This document shows positions 1 to 7,990 of a stretch of 64,000 bases of DNA, in pieces. Location: contig NZ_CP032698.1 in the NCBI RefSeq assembly GCF_003627815.1, positions 1,798,001-1,862,000 of the forward strand. Direction: 5' to 3'. The notes beneath the pieces are model-generated. The model had not been told where the DNA came from. It saw only the letters and a program-made list of their open reading frames with translations, and ran no database searches. Both the position numbers and the translations under genes were made by a program. Position 1 is the first letter of the stretch. Each line of letters opens with the position of its first letter. This DNA comes from Streptomyces hundungensis (GTDB lineage Bacteria; Actinomycetota; Actinomycetes; Streptomycetales; Streptomycetaceae).

Positions 1-789
1 AAGTCCAACCAGCTCATGCCCAAGCCCAAGCACCTGAGCTGGGAGGAGGCGGCGGCCCCGGGCCTGGTCAACTCGACCGCCTACCGCCAGCTCGTCTCCC
101 GCAACGGCGCCGGCATGAAGCAGGGCGACAACGTCCTGATCTGGGGCGCCAGCGGCGGCCTCGGCTCGTACGCGACCCAGTTCGCGCTCGCGGGCGGCGC
201 CAACCCGATCTGTGTCGTCTCCAGCCCCGAGAAGGCCGACATCTGCCGTGCCATGGGCGCGGAGGCGGTCATCGACCGCAACGCCGAGGGCTACAAGTTC
301 TGGAAGGACGAGCGGACCCAGGACCCCAAGGAGTGGAAGCGCTTCGGCAAGCGCATCCGCGAGTTCACCGGCGGCGAGGACATCGACATCGTCTTCGAGC
401 ACCCGGGCCGCGAGACCTTCGGCGCGAGCGTGTACGTCACCCGCAAGGGCGGCACCATCACCACCTGCGCCTCGACCTCGGGCTACATGCACGAGTACGA
501 CAACCGCTACCTGTGGATGTCCCTGAAGCGCATCATCGGCTCGCACTTCGCCAACTACCGCGAGGCGTGGGAGGCCAACCGCCTCATCGCCAAGGGCAAG
601 ATCCACCCGACGCTCTCCAAGGTGTACTCCCTGGAGGACACCGGGCAGGCCGCCTACGACGTGCACCGCAACCTGCACCAGGGCAAGGTCGGCGTGCTCG
701 CCCTCTCCCCCCGCGAGGGTCTCGGCGTCAGCGACCCCGAGCTGCGCGAGAAGCACCTCGACGCCATCAACCGCTTCCGCAACGTCTGA
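1..789 (+). CDS. ccr: Crotonyl-CoA carboxylase/reductase, C-terminal part (5' end outside window)
   Basis: Partial: the frame is open from base 1, so 262 C-terminal residues of a protein usually near 445 are present. The visible part has the NADP-binding Rossmann fold (GASGGLGSYATQFAL) and the GSHFANYREAWEANRL segment, whose His corresponds to the CO2-site His of characterised Ccr enzymes. Ccr converts crotonyl-CoA, CO2 and NADPH to ethylmalonyl-CoA, the committed step of the ethylmalonyl-CoA pathway and a source of polyketide extender units. It lies 13 bp upstream of the mutase gene and reads the same way, consistent with an operon. Confidence 0.93.
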   Translation, partial: KSNQLMPKPKHLSWEEAAAPGLVNSTAYRQLVSRNGAGMKQGDNVLIWGASGGLGSYATQFALAGGANPICVVSSPEKADICRAMGAEAVIDRNAEGYKFWKDERTQDPKEWKRFGKRIREFTGGEDIDIVFEHPGRETFGASVYVTRKGGTITTCASTSGYMHEYDNRYLWMSLKRIIGSHFANYREAWEANRLIAKGKIHPTLSKVYSLEDTGQAAYDVHRNLHQGKVGVLALSPREGLGVSDPELREKHLDAINRFRNV

Positions 790-802
790 GCCGGGAAGTT
801 CC

Positions 803-2830
803 ATGACAGAGCGTCAGAAGGATCGACCGTGGCTCATGCGGACGTACGCGGGCCACTCGACGGCCGAGGCGTCCAACGAGCTGTACCGCAACAACCTGGC
901 CAAGGGGCAGACGGGTCTGTCGGTCGCGTTCGACCTTCCGACGCAGACCGGATACGACCCCGATCACATCCTCGCCCGCGGCGAGGTGGGCCGGGTCGGG
1001 GTCCCGGTCTCTCATCTCGGTGACATGCGCCGCCTGTTCCAGGACATCCCCCTGGAACAGATGAACACCTCGATGACGATCAACGCCACCGCGATGTGGC
1101 TGCTCGCCATGTACCAGGTGGTCGCCGAGGAGCAGGGCGCGGACATCACCAAGCTCCAGGGCACCACCCAGAACGACATCGTGAAGGAGTACCTCTCGCG
1201 CGGGACGCATGTCTTCCCGCCGGGTCCTTCGCTGCGGCTGACGACAGACATGATCTGTTACACCGTGAACAACATCCCCAAGTGGAACCCCATCAACATT
1301 TGCAGCTACCACCTGCAAGAGGCGGGAGCCACCCCGGTCCAGGAGATCGCGTACGCGATGTCCACCGCGATCGCCGTCCTGGACTCGGTGTTCGCCTCGG
1401 GCCAGATCCCCGACGACCGCAGGGGTGATGTGGTCGCCCGCATCTCCTTCTTCGTGAACGCGGGCGTCCGCTTCATCGAGGAGATGTGCAAGATGCGCGC
1501 CTTCGGCCGCATCTGGGACAAGATCACACGGGAGCGGTACGGGATCGAGGACGCCAAGCAGCGCCGCTTCCGCTACGGCGTCCAGGTCAACTCCCTGGGC
1601 CTGACCGAGGCGCAGCCGGAGAACAACGTCCAGCGGATCGTGCTGGAAATGCTGGCCGTCACGCTGTCCAAGGACGCTCGGGCCCGCGCGGTCCAACTCC
1701 CCGCCTGGAACGAGGCGTTGGGGCTGCCGCGTCCCTGGGACCAGCAGTGGTCGCTGCGCATCCAGCAGGTGCTGGCGCACGAGAGCGATCTGCTGGAGTA
1801 CGAGGACATCTTCGAGGGCTCGCACGTCATCGAGGCCAAGGTCGAGGCCCTGGTCGAGGAGTGCCTGGCCGAGATCGGGCGGATCGAGGAGATGGGCGGG
1901 GCGCTGGCCGCCGTCGAGTCGGGCTACCTCAAGTCGCAGCTCGTCTCCTCGCACGCCGAGCGCCGGGCGCGCATCGAGGCCGGCGAGGAGAAGATCGTCG
2001 GCGTCAACTGCTACGAGACGACCGAGCCGAGCCCGCTCACCGCGGACCTGGACGGCGCGATCATGACGGTGGACCCCGCCGTCGAGGCCCGCGTCGTCGC
2101 CGCGCTCAAGAACTGGCGCGACACCCGCTACCAGCCGCCGTTCAACCACCCGCGCCCGTGCAAGGCGCTGGAGAAGCTGAAGCAGGCCGCCGAGGGCACC
2201 GGCAACCTGATGGAGGCGACCTTGGAGTGTGTGCGCTCCGGGGTGACCACCGGCGAGTGGTCCCAGGCACTGCGCGAGGTGTTCGGCGAGTTCCGGGCGC
2301 CCACGGGTGTCTCCTCCGCGCCGGTCGCGGTCACCGCCGAGGAGGGCACGCCGCTGGCCGCCGTCCGCGAGAAGGTGGCGCGCACGGCCGAGGAGCTGGG
2401 CTCCGGACGGCTGCGCCTGCTGGTCGGCAAGCCGGGCCTGGACGGTCACTCCAACGGCGCCGAGCAGATCGCGGTGCGCGCGCGGGACGCCGGCTTCGAG
2501 GTGGTCTATCAGGGCATCCGGCTCACTCCGGAGCAGATCGTCAGCGCCGCCCTCGCCGAGGACGTGCACTGCGTGGGCCTGTCCATCCTGTCCGGCTCGC
2601 ACGCCGAACTCGTCCCGGACGTCCTGGTGCGGCTGCGCGAGGCGGGCGCGGCCGACATCCCGGTGATCGCCGGCGGGATCATCCCGCCCGCGGACGCCGC
2701 GGACCTGCGCGCGGCGGGCGTGGCCGCCGTTTTCACCCCTAAGGACTTCGGTATCACGGAGATCATCGGCCGTATCGTCGACGAGATCCGGAAAGCGAAC
2801 AAGCTCGACCCGTTGGAGGTCCCCGCATGA
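803..2830 (+). CDS. ecm: Ethylmalonyl-CoA mutase (coenzyme B12-dependent, MeaA-like)
   Basis: 675 residues. The N-terminal two thirds is a methylmalonyl-CoA-mutase-type TIM barrel (RTYAGHSTAEASNELYR, then FDLPTQTGYDPDH). The C-terminal cobalamin domain carries the B12 signature DGHSNG (Asp547, His549) followed by LSILSGSH and GGIIPP. It converts ethylmalonyl-CoA to methylsuccinyl-CoA. The fused single-chain form with substrate and B12 domains is typical of Ecm/MeaA rather than two-subunit methylmalonyl-CoA mutase, and the ccr and lyase neighbours support Ecm. GGGAAG lies about 6 bp before the ATG. The 3' end overlaps the next start by ATGA, so the two are probably translationally coupled. Confidence 0.93.
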   Translation: MTERQKDRPWLMRTYAGHSTAEASNELYRNNLAKGQTGLSVAFDLPTQTGYDPDHILARGEVGRVGVPVSHLGDMRRLFQDIPLEQMNTSMTINATAMWLLAMYQVVAEEQGADITKLQGTTQNDIVKEYLSRGTHVFPPGPSLRLTTDMICYTVNNIPKWNPINICSYHLQEAGATPVQEIAYAMSTAIAVLDSVFASGQIPDDRRGDVVARISFFVNAGVRFIEEMCKMRAFGRIWDKITRERYGIEDAKQRRFRYGVQVNSLGLTEAQPENNVQRIVLEMLAVTLSKDARARAVQLPAWNEALGLPRPWDQQWSLRIQQVLAHESDLLEYEDIFEGSHVIEAKVEALVEECLAEIGRIEEMGGALAAVESGYLKSQLVSSHAERRARIEAGEEKIVGVNCYETTEPSPLTADLDGAIMTVDPAVEARVVAALKNWRDTRYQPPFNHPRPCKALEKLKQAAEGTGNLMEATLECVRSGVTTGEWSQALREVFGEFRAPTGVSSAPVAVTAEEGTPLAAVREKVARTAEELGSGRLRLLVGKPGLDGHSNGAEQIAVRARDAGFEVVYQGIRLTPEQIVSAALAEDVHCVGLSILSGSHAELVPDVLVRLREAGAADIPVIAGGIIPPADAADLRAAGVAAVFTPKDFGITEIIGRIVDEIRKANKLDPLEVPA

Positions 2831-3801
2831 GCACCCCCGTCTCCCCCGTCAACCGGCTCCGCCCGCGTCGTTCCTGTCTCGCGGTCCCGGGTTCGAACCC
2901 CCGCTTCCTGGAGAAGGCCCAGGGCCTGCCGGCCGACCAGGTCTTCCTCGACCTGGAGGACGCCTGCGCGCCGCTGGCCAAGCCCGAGGCCCGGCACACC
3001 ATCGTCAAGTTCCTCAACGAGGGCGACTGGACGGGCAAGACGCGGGTCGTGCGGGTCAACGACTGGACGACCGAGTGGACGTACCGCGACGTCGTGACCG
3101 TGGTCGAGGGCGCCGGACAGAACCTCGACTGCATCATGCTGCCGAAGGTGCAGAGCGCCGACCAGGTCGTCGCCCTCGACCTGCTGCTCACCCAGATCGA
3201 GAAGACGATGGGCTTCGAGGTCGGCAAGATCGGCATCGAGGCGCAGATCGAGAACGCGCGCGGTCTGAACAACGTCAACGCGATCGCGGAGGCCTCGCCG
3301 CGCACCGAGACCATCATCTTCGGCCCGGCCGACTTCATGGCGTCGATCAACATGAAGTCCCTGGTCGTGGGCGAGCAGCCGCCCGGGTACGGCGCGGACG
3401 CGTACCACTACATCCTGATGAAGATCCTGATGGCGGCCCGCGCCAACGACCTCCAGGCGATCGACGGCCCCTACCTCCAGATCCGCAACGTGGACGGCTA
3501 CCGCGAGGTGGCGAAGCGGGCCGCAGCGCTCGGCTTCGACGGCAAGTGGGTGCTGCACCCGGGCCAGGTCGAGGCGTCGAACGAGATCTTCTCGCCGTCG
3601 CAGGAGGACTTCGACCACGCCGAGCTGATCCTGGACGCGTACGACTACTGCACCTCCGAGGCGGGCGGCAAGAAGGGCTCGGCGATGCTCGGCGACGAGA
3701 TGATCGACGAGGCCAGCCGCAAGATGGCGCTGGTCATCTCCGGCAAGGGGCGTGCGGCCGGTATGCAGCGCACGTCCAAGTTCGAGATCCCGGAGGCGTG
3801 A
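2827..3801 (+). CDS. HpcH/HpaI aldolase-family lyase, probable malyl-CoA/beta-methylmalyl-CoA lyase
   Basis: 324 residues of the CitE/malyl-CoA lyase fold. The conserved RSCLAVPGSNPRFLEKA start, the acidic LDLEDACAP strand, the metal/CoA-site Glu in GIEAQIENARGLNN and the IIFGPADF strand are all visible. In the ethylmalonyl-CoA pathway it splits beta-methylmalyl-CoA to glyoxylate and propionyl-CoA. Its start is inside the mutase stop (ATGA). A CitE-like lyase acting on other beta-hydroxyacyl-CoA thioesters cannot be excluded from sequence alone; operon position gives the assignment. Confidence 0.87.
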   Translation: MSTPVSPVNRLRPRRSCLAVPGSNPRFLEKAQGLPADQVFLDLEDACAPLAKPEARHTIVKFLNEGDWTGKTRVVRVNDWTTEWTYRDVVTVVEGAGQNLDCIMLPKVQSADQVVALDLLLTQIEKTMGFEVGKIGIEAQIENARGLNNVNAIAEASPRTETIIFGPADFMASINMKSLVVGEQPPGYGADAYHYILMKILMAARANDLQAIDGPYLQIRNVDGYREVAKRAAALGFDGKWVLHPGQVEASNEIFSPSQEDFDHAELILDAYDYCTSEAGGKKGSAMLGDEMIDEASRKMALVISGKGRAAGMQRTSKFEIPEA

Positions 3802-3806
3802 GCGAG

Positions 3807-4343
3807 ATGCAGTTCGGCCGCACCTATGAAGAGTTCGAAGTCGGCGCCGTCTACAAGCACTGGCCCGGAAAGACGGTCACCGAGTACGACGACCACCTCT
3901 TCTGTCTGCTCACGATGAACCACCACCCGCTCCACATGGACGTCAACTACGCCGAGAACACGACCGACTTCGGCAAGAACGTCGTCGTGGGCAACTACAT
4001 CTACTCGCTGCTTCTCGGCATGAGCGTGCCGGACGTGTCGGGCAAGGCGATCGCCAACCTGGAGATCGAGTCGCTGCGGCACGTGGCGCCGACCTTCCAC
4101 GGCGACACCATCTACGGCGAGACGACGGTCCTGGACAAGACCCCGTCCAAGTCGAAGAACGACCGCGGGATCGTCTACGTCGAGACCAAGGGCTACAAGC
4201 AGGACGGCACCCTGGTCTGCGTCTTCCGCCGCAAGGTGATGGTGCCGACCGAGACGTACATCAAGGAGCGCGGCGGCGAACAGCCCGGTCGGCCGGTGCT
4301 CGTCGAGCCCGCCAAGAAGCCCGCTCAGAAGTCGGAGAAGTAG
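3807..4343 (+). CDS. MaoC-family hydratase, probable mesaconyl-CoA hydratase
   Basis: 178 residues, a single hot-dog domain with the MaoC active-site-like stretch MNHHPLHMDVNY (normally D-x-N-P-x-H-x-D; here the leading Asp is replaced by Asn). Start ATG is 5 bp after the lyase stop with GAG just upstream. In this operon the expected reaction is hydration of mesaconyl-CoA to beta-methylmalyl-CoA. It is about half the length of the proteobacterial two-hot-dog mesaconyl-CoA hydratase, so it probably works as a dimer. C-terminal residues are Lys/Pro rich (AKKPAQKSEK). Confidence 0.82.
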   Translation: MQFGRTYEEFEVGAVYKHWPGKTVTEYDDHLFCLLTMNHHPLHMDVNYAENTTDFGKNVVVGNYIYSLLLGMSVPDVSGKAIANLEIESLRHVAPTFHGDTIYGETTVLDKTPSKSKNDRGIVYVETKGYKQDGTLVCVFRRKVMVPTETYIKERGGEQPGRPVLVEPAKKPAQKSEK

Positions 4344-4345
4344 CC

Positions 4346-5560
4346 ATGGCCCGTCTCGCGCAGACCGCCGGTCTGACCGACGTCCAGCAGGAAATCCTGT
4401 CCACCGTACGGGACTTCGTCGACAAGGAGATCATTCCGGTCGCGACCCAGCTGGAGCACAAGGACGAGTACCCGACCCAGATCGTCGAGGGGCTCAAGGA
4501 GTTGGGCCTGTTCGGCCTGATGATCCCGGAGGAGTACGGCGGCCTCGGTGAGTCGCTGCTCACCTACGCGCTGTGCGTCGAGGAGATAGCGCGTGGCTGG
4601 ATGTCGGTCTCCGGCATCATCAACACGCACTTCATCGTGGCGTACATGCTCAAGCAGCACGGCACCCAGGAGCAGAAGGACACCTTCCTGCCGCGGATGG
4701 CGCTCGGCGAGGTGCGCGGCGCGTTCTCGATGTCGGAGCCGGCGCTCGGCTCGGATGTGTCGGCGATCACGTCCAAGGGGGTCAGGGACGGCGAGGAGTA
4801 CGTCCTCAACGGCCAGAAGATGTGGCTGACCAATGGCGGAACGTCCTCACTGGTCGCCGTTCTGTGCCGGAGTGACGAAGGACACTCCCCCGAGGAGGTG
4901 GCCGCCAGGCCCCACAAGTCGATGACGACCTTCCTCGTGGAGAAGGAGCCGGGCTTCGGCGAGGTCCGCCCGGGACTGACCATTCCCGGCAAGATCGACA
5001 AAATGGGATACAAGGGCGTAGACACGACCGAATTGGTCATGGACGGCCTGCGAATTCCGACCAATCGCGTACTCGGCGGGGTCACCGGCCGAGGGTTTTA
5101 CCAAATGATGGACGGCGTCGAGGTCGGCCGCGTCAACGTCGCGGCCCGTGGCTGCGGGGTCGCCCAGCGTGCATTTGAGTTGGGTGTCTCCTACGCCCAG
5201 CAGCGGCACACCTTCGGCAAGCCGATCGCCCAGCACCAGGCCATCCAGTTCAAGCTCGCCGAGATGGCTACCAAGGTCGAAGCCGCACATGCGATGATGG
5301 TGAACGCAGCACGCAAAAAGGACTCCGGGGAACGAAACGACCTCGAAGCAGGGATGGCGAAGTACCTCGCCTCCGAGTACTGCAAGGAGGTGGTGGAAGA
5401 CGCGTTCCGCATTCACGGCGGTTACGGCTTCTCCAAGGAGTACGAGATCGAGCGCCTGTACCGCGAGGCGCCGATGCTGCTCATCGGTGAAGGTACCGCC
5501 GAGATCCAGAAAATGATCATTGGGCGCCGACTTCTTGAGGAGTACCGGTTCCAGGGTTGA
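4346..5560 (+). CDS. Acyl-CoA dehydrogenase, probable methylsuccinyl-CoA dehydrogenase
   Basis: 404 residues with the standard acyl-CoA dehydrogenase order: alpha-helical N-domain, FAD-contact FSMSEPALGSDVSAI and WLTNGG strands, and C-terminal helices ending in MLLIGEGTAEIQKMIIGR, where the Glu of GEGT aligns with the catalytic base of medium-chain enzymes. It would oxidise methylsuccinyl-CoA to mesaconyl-CoA, closing the gap between the mutase and the hydratase. It starts 2 bp after the hydratase stop and is the last gene of the operon. It lacks the long N-terminal extension of the Rhodobacter enzyme. Confidence 0.87.
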   Translation: MARLAQTAGLTDVQQEILSTVRDFVDKEIIPVATQLEHKDEYPTQIVEGLKELGLFGLMIPEEYGGLGESLLTYALCVEEIARGWMSVSGIINTHFIVAYMLKQHGTQEQKDTFLPRMALGEVRGAFSMSEPALGSDVSAITSKGVRDGEEYVLNGQKMWLTNGGTSSLVAVLCRSDEGHSPEEVAARPHKSMTTFLVEKEPGFGEVRPGLTIPGKIDKMGYKGVDTTELVMDGLRIPTNRVLGGVTGRGFYQMMDGVEVGRVNVAARGCGVAQRAFELGVSYAQQRHTFGKPIAQHQAIQFKLAEMATKVEAAHAMMVNAARKKDSGERNDLEAGMAKYLASEYCKEVVEDAFRIHGGYGFSKEYEIERLYREAPMLLIGEGTAEIQKMIIGRRLLEEYRFQG

Positions 5561-5650
5561 TTGTCGCTTTTGAGTCGGTTCGGCCGCGAAGAACATCACA
5601 CCCTGTAAGCGTTTTTCGAGGCTTTCCGGCCGACCGACTCGGCTTCTGGC

Positions 5651-5679
5651 TTGCCCAGTTGCGGCTCGCAACCGATACC
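5651..5679 (+). promoter_or_regulatory. Candidate promoter for psd-pssA
   Basis: TTGCCC (5651-5656) and GATACC (5674-5679) are separated by 17 bp in the 184-bp gap between the dehydrogenase stop and psd. The spacing fits a vegetative sigma factor, but the boxes are only partial matches to consensus. Confidence 0.35.
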
Positions 5680-5744
5680 ATCGCCGGTAAACCTGCCGCC
5701 GTCCCCCGTTGCCAGCGCGGCATCATCCGCTACGAAGGTCATCC

Positions 5745-6401
5745 ATGCCCCACAGCCAAACCTCTGCACCACGCGACGGCTTCCTCAAGGGACGCCTTGC
5801 TCGCGGAGCATCGCCGTGGCTTCTGCCGACCGTCGCCACCGCAGCCCTCAGCCTGGCCCGATCCCGCCGCTCCAAGAGCGCCGCGATCGTGGCCGTGCCC
5901 ACCACCGCTCTGGCGGCGGGCATGCTGTGGTTCTTCCGCGACCCCGAGCGTGAGATCACGCAGGGGCGGGTCATCTCCCCCGCCGACGGTGTGGTGCAGA
6001 GCATCATGCCGTGGAAGGACGGACGGACCCGCGTCGCGATCTTCATGAGCCCGCTGAACGTCCACGTCAACCGCGCGCCCCTGGCGGGCACGGTGACGTC
6101 CGTGGAGCACATCCCGGGTGGCTTCGTTCCGGCGTTCAACAAGGAGAGCGAGAACAACGAGCGCGTTGTCTGGCACTTCGACACCGAGCTCGGCGACATC
6201 GAGATGGTGCAGATCGCCGGTGCGGTCGCGCGCCGCATCGTGCCGTACATCCCCCAGGGCACCAAGGTGGAGCAGGGCGAGCGCATCGGCCTCATCCGCT
6301 TCGGCTCGCGGGTCGACATCTACCTCCCCGAGGGTGTCGAGGTCGCGGTCGAGGTCGGGCAGGCGACCACCGCGGGGGTGACTCGAATTGACCGTGATTG
6401 A
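5745..6401 (+). CDS. psd: Phosphatidylserine decarboxylase (short PSD-II type)
   Basis: 218 residues. It decarboxylates phosphatidylserine to phosphatidylethanolamine at the membrane, using a pyruvoyl group made by self-cleavage. The cleavage site is visible as RFGSRVDIYLPEG near the C-terminus, splitting between Gly and Ser; the VISPADGVVQ and SPLNVHVNRAP motifs are also family hallmarks. A hydrophobic stretch (AIVAVPTTALAAGMLWFF) anchors the N-terminus. The ATG at 5745 is chosen because GAAGG precedes it by 6 bp; an upstream in-frame ATG at 5709 has no such site. It overlaps pssA by 14 bp. Confidence 0.93.
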   Translation: MPHSQTSAPRDGFLKGRLARGASPWLLPTVATAALSLARSRRSKSAAIVAVPTTALAAGMLWFFRDPEREITQGRVISPADGVVQSIMPWKDGRTRVAIFMSPLNVHVNRAPLAGTVTSVEHIPGGFVPAFNKESENNERVVWHFDTELGDIEMVQIAGAVARRIVPYIPQGTKVEQGERIGLIRFGSRVDIYLPEGVEVAVEVGQATTAGVTRIDRD

Positions 6402-7242
6402 TCCCGAGACGCAGGCCGGCTGGGTCCCCGAGGCGGAGTCCGAGGACGACGTCGAGGAGATGCCGCTGTCACTGAGGCTGTCGATAGCGGACACCCTCAC
6501 GCTCGGCAACGCCACGTGCGGCTTCATGGCGGTGTACTTCACCACTACGGGCATCCTCATCCCGCACCTCTCCGGCAGCCAGGAGACGGGCATGGCGCGG
6601 CACTCCGCCGCGACCGCCGTGATCCTGATGCTGCTCGCGGCGATCTTCGACCTCTGTGACGGTCTGGTCGCCCGCAAGCTGCGCAGCTCCCCGATGGGCG
6701 CCGAGCTGGACAACCTCTCGGACCTCATCAGCTTCGGGCTCGCCCCGGCGTACTTCGTGCTCGTGTACGGGATGGTCGCGGACGACGCCCACCAGCGGGT
6801 GGCCGCGGTCGCGGCGATCACGGTGCTGCTGGCCGTGGTGCTCAGACTCGCGCGCTTCAGCTGCGTGACGATGAAGGACGGCATGTTCCAGGGCATGCCG
6901 AGCCCGTTCGGCGCGCTGACGGTCGTCTCGATCGTCCTGCTGGAGCTGCCGTTCGTGCCGACGCTGCTCGCCGTCATAGGAGTCGCCTGGCTGATGGTGA
7001 GCCGGGTCGAGTACCCGAAGCCGCGGGGTGTCCTCGCGGTGGCGATGCTCAGCTGGATCATCGGGGCGATGGGGCTGCTCGCGGCGTGGGCGTTCGACGC
7101 CCCCGGCGGTCAGATGCTGCTCCAGACGGGCTGCGCGTTGCAGATCGTCCTGGCGGCGACGATTCCGCTGTTCGCGACGGCCCGCCGGGTGAACACGTTC
7201 CGCGACAACCGGCGTGAGGCTCGGGCGGGGCAACTCCCGTAG
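6388..7242 (+). CDS. pssA: CDP-diacylglycerol-serine O-phosphatidyltransferase
   Basis: 284 residues and seven to eight hydrophobic segments. The CDP-alcohol phosphatidyltransferase signature D-G-x2-A-R-x8-G-x3-D-x3-D is seen in DGLVARKLRSSPMGAELDNL. It makes phosphatidylserine from CDP-diacylglycerol and serine, the substrate of Psd, which is encoded just upstream and overlaps it. Start TTG at 6388 follows the overlap; a GTG two codons on (6394) is an alternative. A strong terminator follows. Confidence 0.93.
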   Translation: MTVIDPETQAGWVPEAESEDDVEEMPLSLRLSIADTLTLGNATCGFMAVYFTTTGILIPHLSGSQETGMARHSAATAVILMLLAAIFDLCDGLVARKLRSSPMGAELDNLSDLISFGLAPAYFVLVYGMVADDAHQRVAAVAAITVLLAVVLRLARFSCVTMKDGMFQGMPSPFGALTVVSIVLLELPFVPTLLAVIGVAWLMVSRVEYPKPRGVLAVAMLSWIIGAMGLLAAWAFDAPGGQMLLQTGCALQIVLAATIPLFATARRVNTFRDNRREARAGQLP

Positions 7243-7258
7243 GTTGCTCACGCCGCCG

Positions 7259-7301
7259 AAAAGGGGCCCGGGGTTCTTGTGACCCCGGGCCCCTTTTTTA
7301 T
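7259..7301 (+). terminator. Rho-independent terminator after pssA
   Basis: AAGGGGCCCGGGG (7261-7273) pairs with CCCCGGGCCCCTT (7283-7295) across a 9-nt loop, followed by a T run. It lies 17 bp after the pssA stop. Confidence 0.9.
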
Positions 7302-7329
7302 CCCCGGTGGGGGGGGGTGGGTGCGTTGC

Positions 7330-7975
7330 TGTCGCGGCTGTGGGTCGTGGGGGCGGGTCGTGGGGGCGGGTCGTGGGGGCGGGTCGTGGGGGCTTTTTGC
7401 GCAGTTCCTCGCGCCCCTGGGGTCCCTGGTTACGTGCGGGGTCGTGGCCGCTTCTCGCGCAGTTCCTCGCGCCCCTGGCGGGATCGGTGCTGGCCCACTC
7501 GGACATACCCAGCCCGTCCGGCGATTGAGGACGAGCGCCGTCCAGGCGCGAACGGGGTCTGGGGCGGAGCCCCAGGGCCCTTTGGCTGCGGGTCGTGGCC
7601 GCTTCTCGCGCAGTTCCCCGCGCCCCTCAGCGGGACCGGTGCTGGCCCGCAACGGCCACCCCAGCCCGTCCGGCGATTGAGGACGAGCGCCGTCCAGGCG
7701 CGAACGGGGTCTGGGGCGGAGCCCCAGGATCCTTTGGCTGCGGGTCGTGGCCGCTTCTCGCGCAGTTCCCCGCGCCCCTGGCGGGATCGGTGCTGGCCCA
7801 CTCGGACATACCCAGCCCGTCCGGCGATTGAGGACGAGCGCCGTTCAGGCGCGACACGGGGTCTGGGGCGGAGCCCCAGGCAGCCCCGCCCTCTCCTCGC
7901 GCAGTTCCCCGCGCCCCTGGCGGGACCGGTGCTGGCCCGCAACGGCCACCCCAGCCCGTCCGGCGGTTGAGGACG
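7330..7975. repeat. Tandem array of composite Streptomyces intergenic repeat units, ~150 bp period
   Basis: No gene is supported here. The box GCGCAGTTCCYCGCGCCCCT starts at 7399, 7457, 7608, 7760 and 7899. From the second copy on, each is followed by a fixed order of modules: GGCGGGAYCGGTGCTGGCC, CAGCCCGTCCGGCGATTGAG with GACGAGCGCC, and the palindrome TCTGGGGCGGAGCCCCAG. Unit spacings are 151, 152 and 139 bp. Upstream, 7330-7390 is a run of GGGTCGTGGGGGC copies. Long open frames across this stretch on both strands come from the repeat's high GC and are not genes. Confidence 0.85.
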
Positions 7976-7990
7976 AGTGCCCTCACGGGG

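Noticed and set aside
767..2602. 611-codon antisense frame in the mutase gene
   Set aside because: Shadow caused by GC bias at third positions; no recognisable motif.
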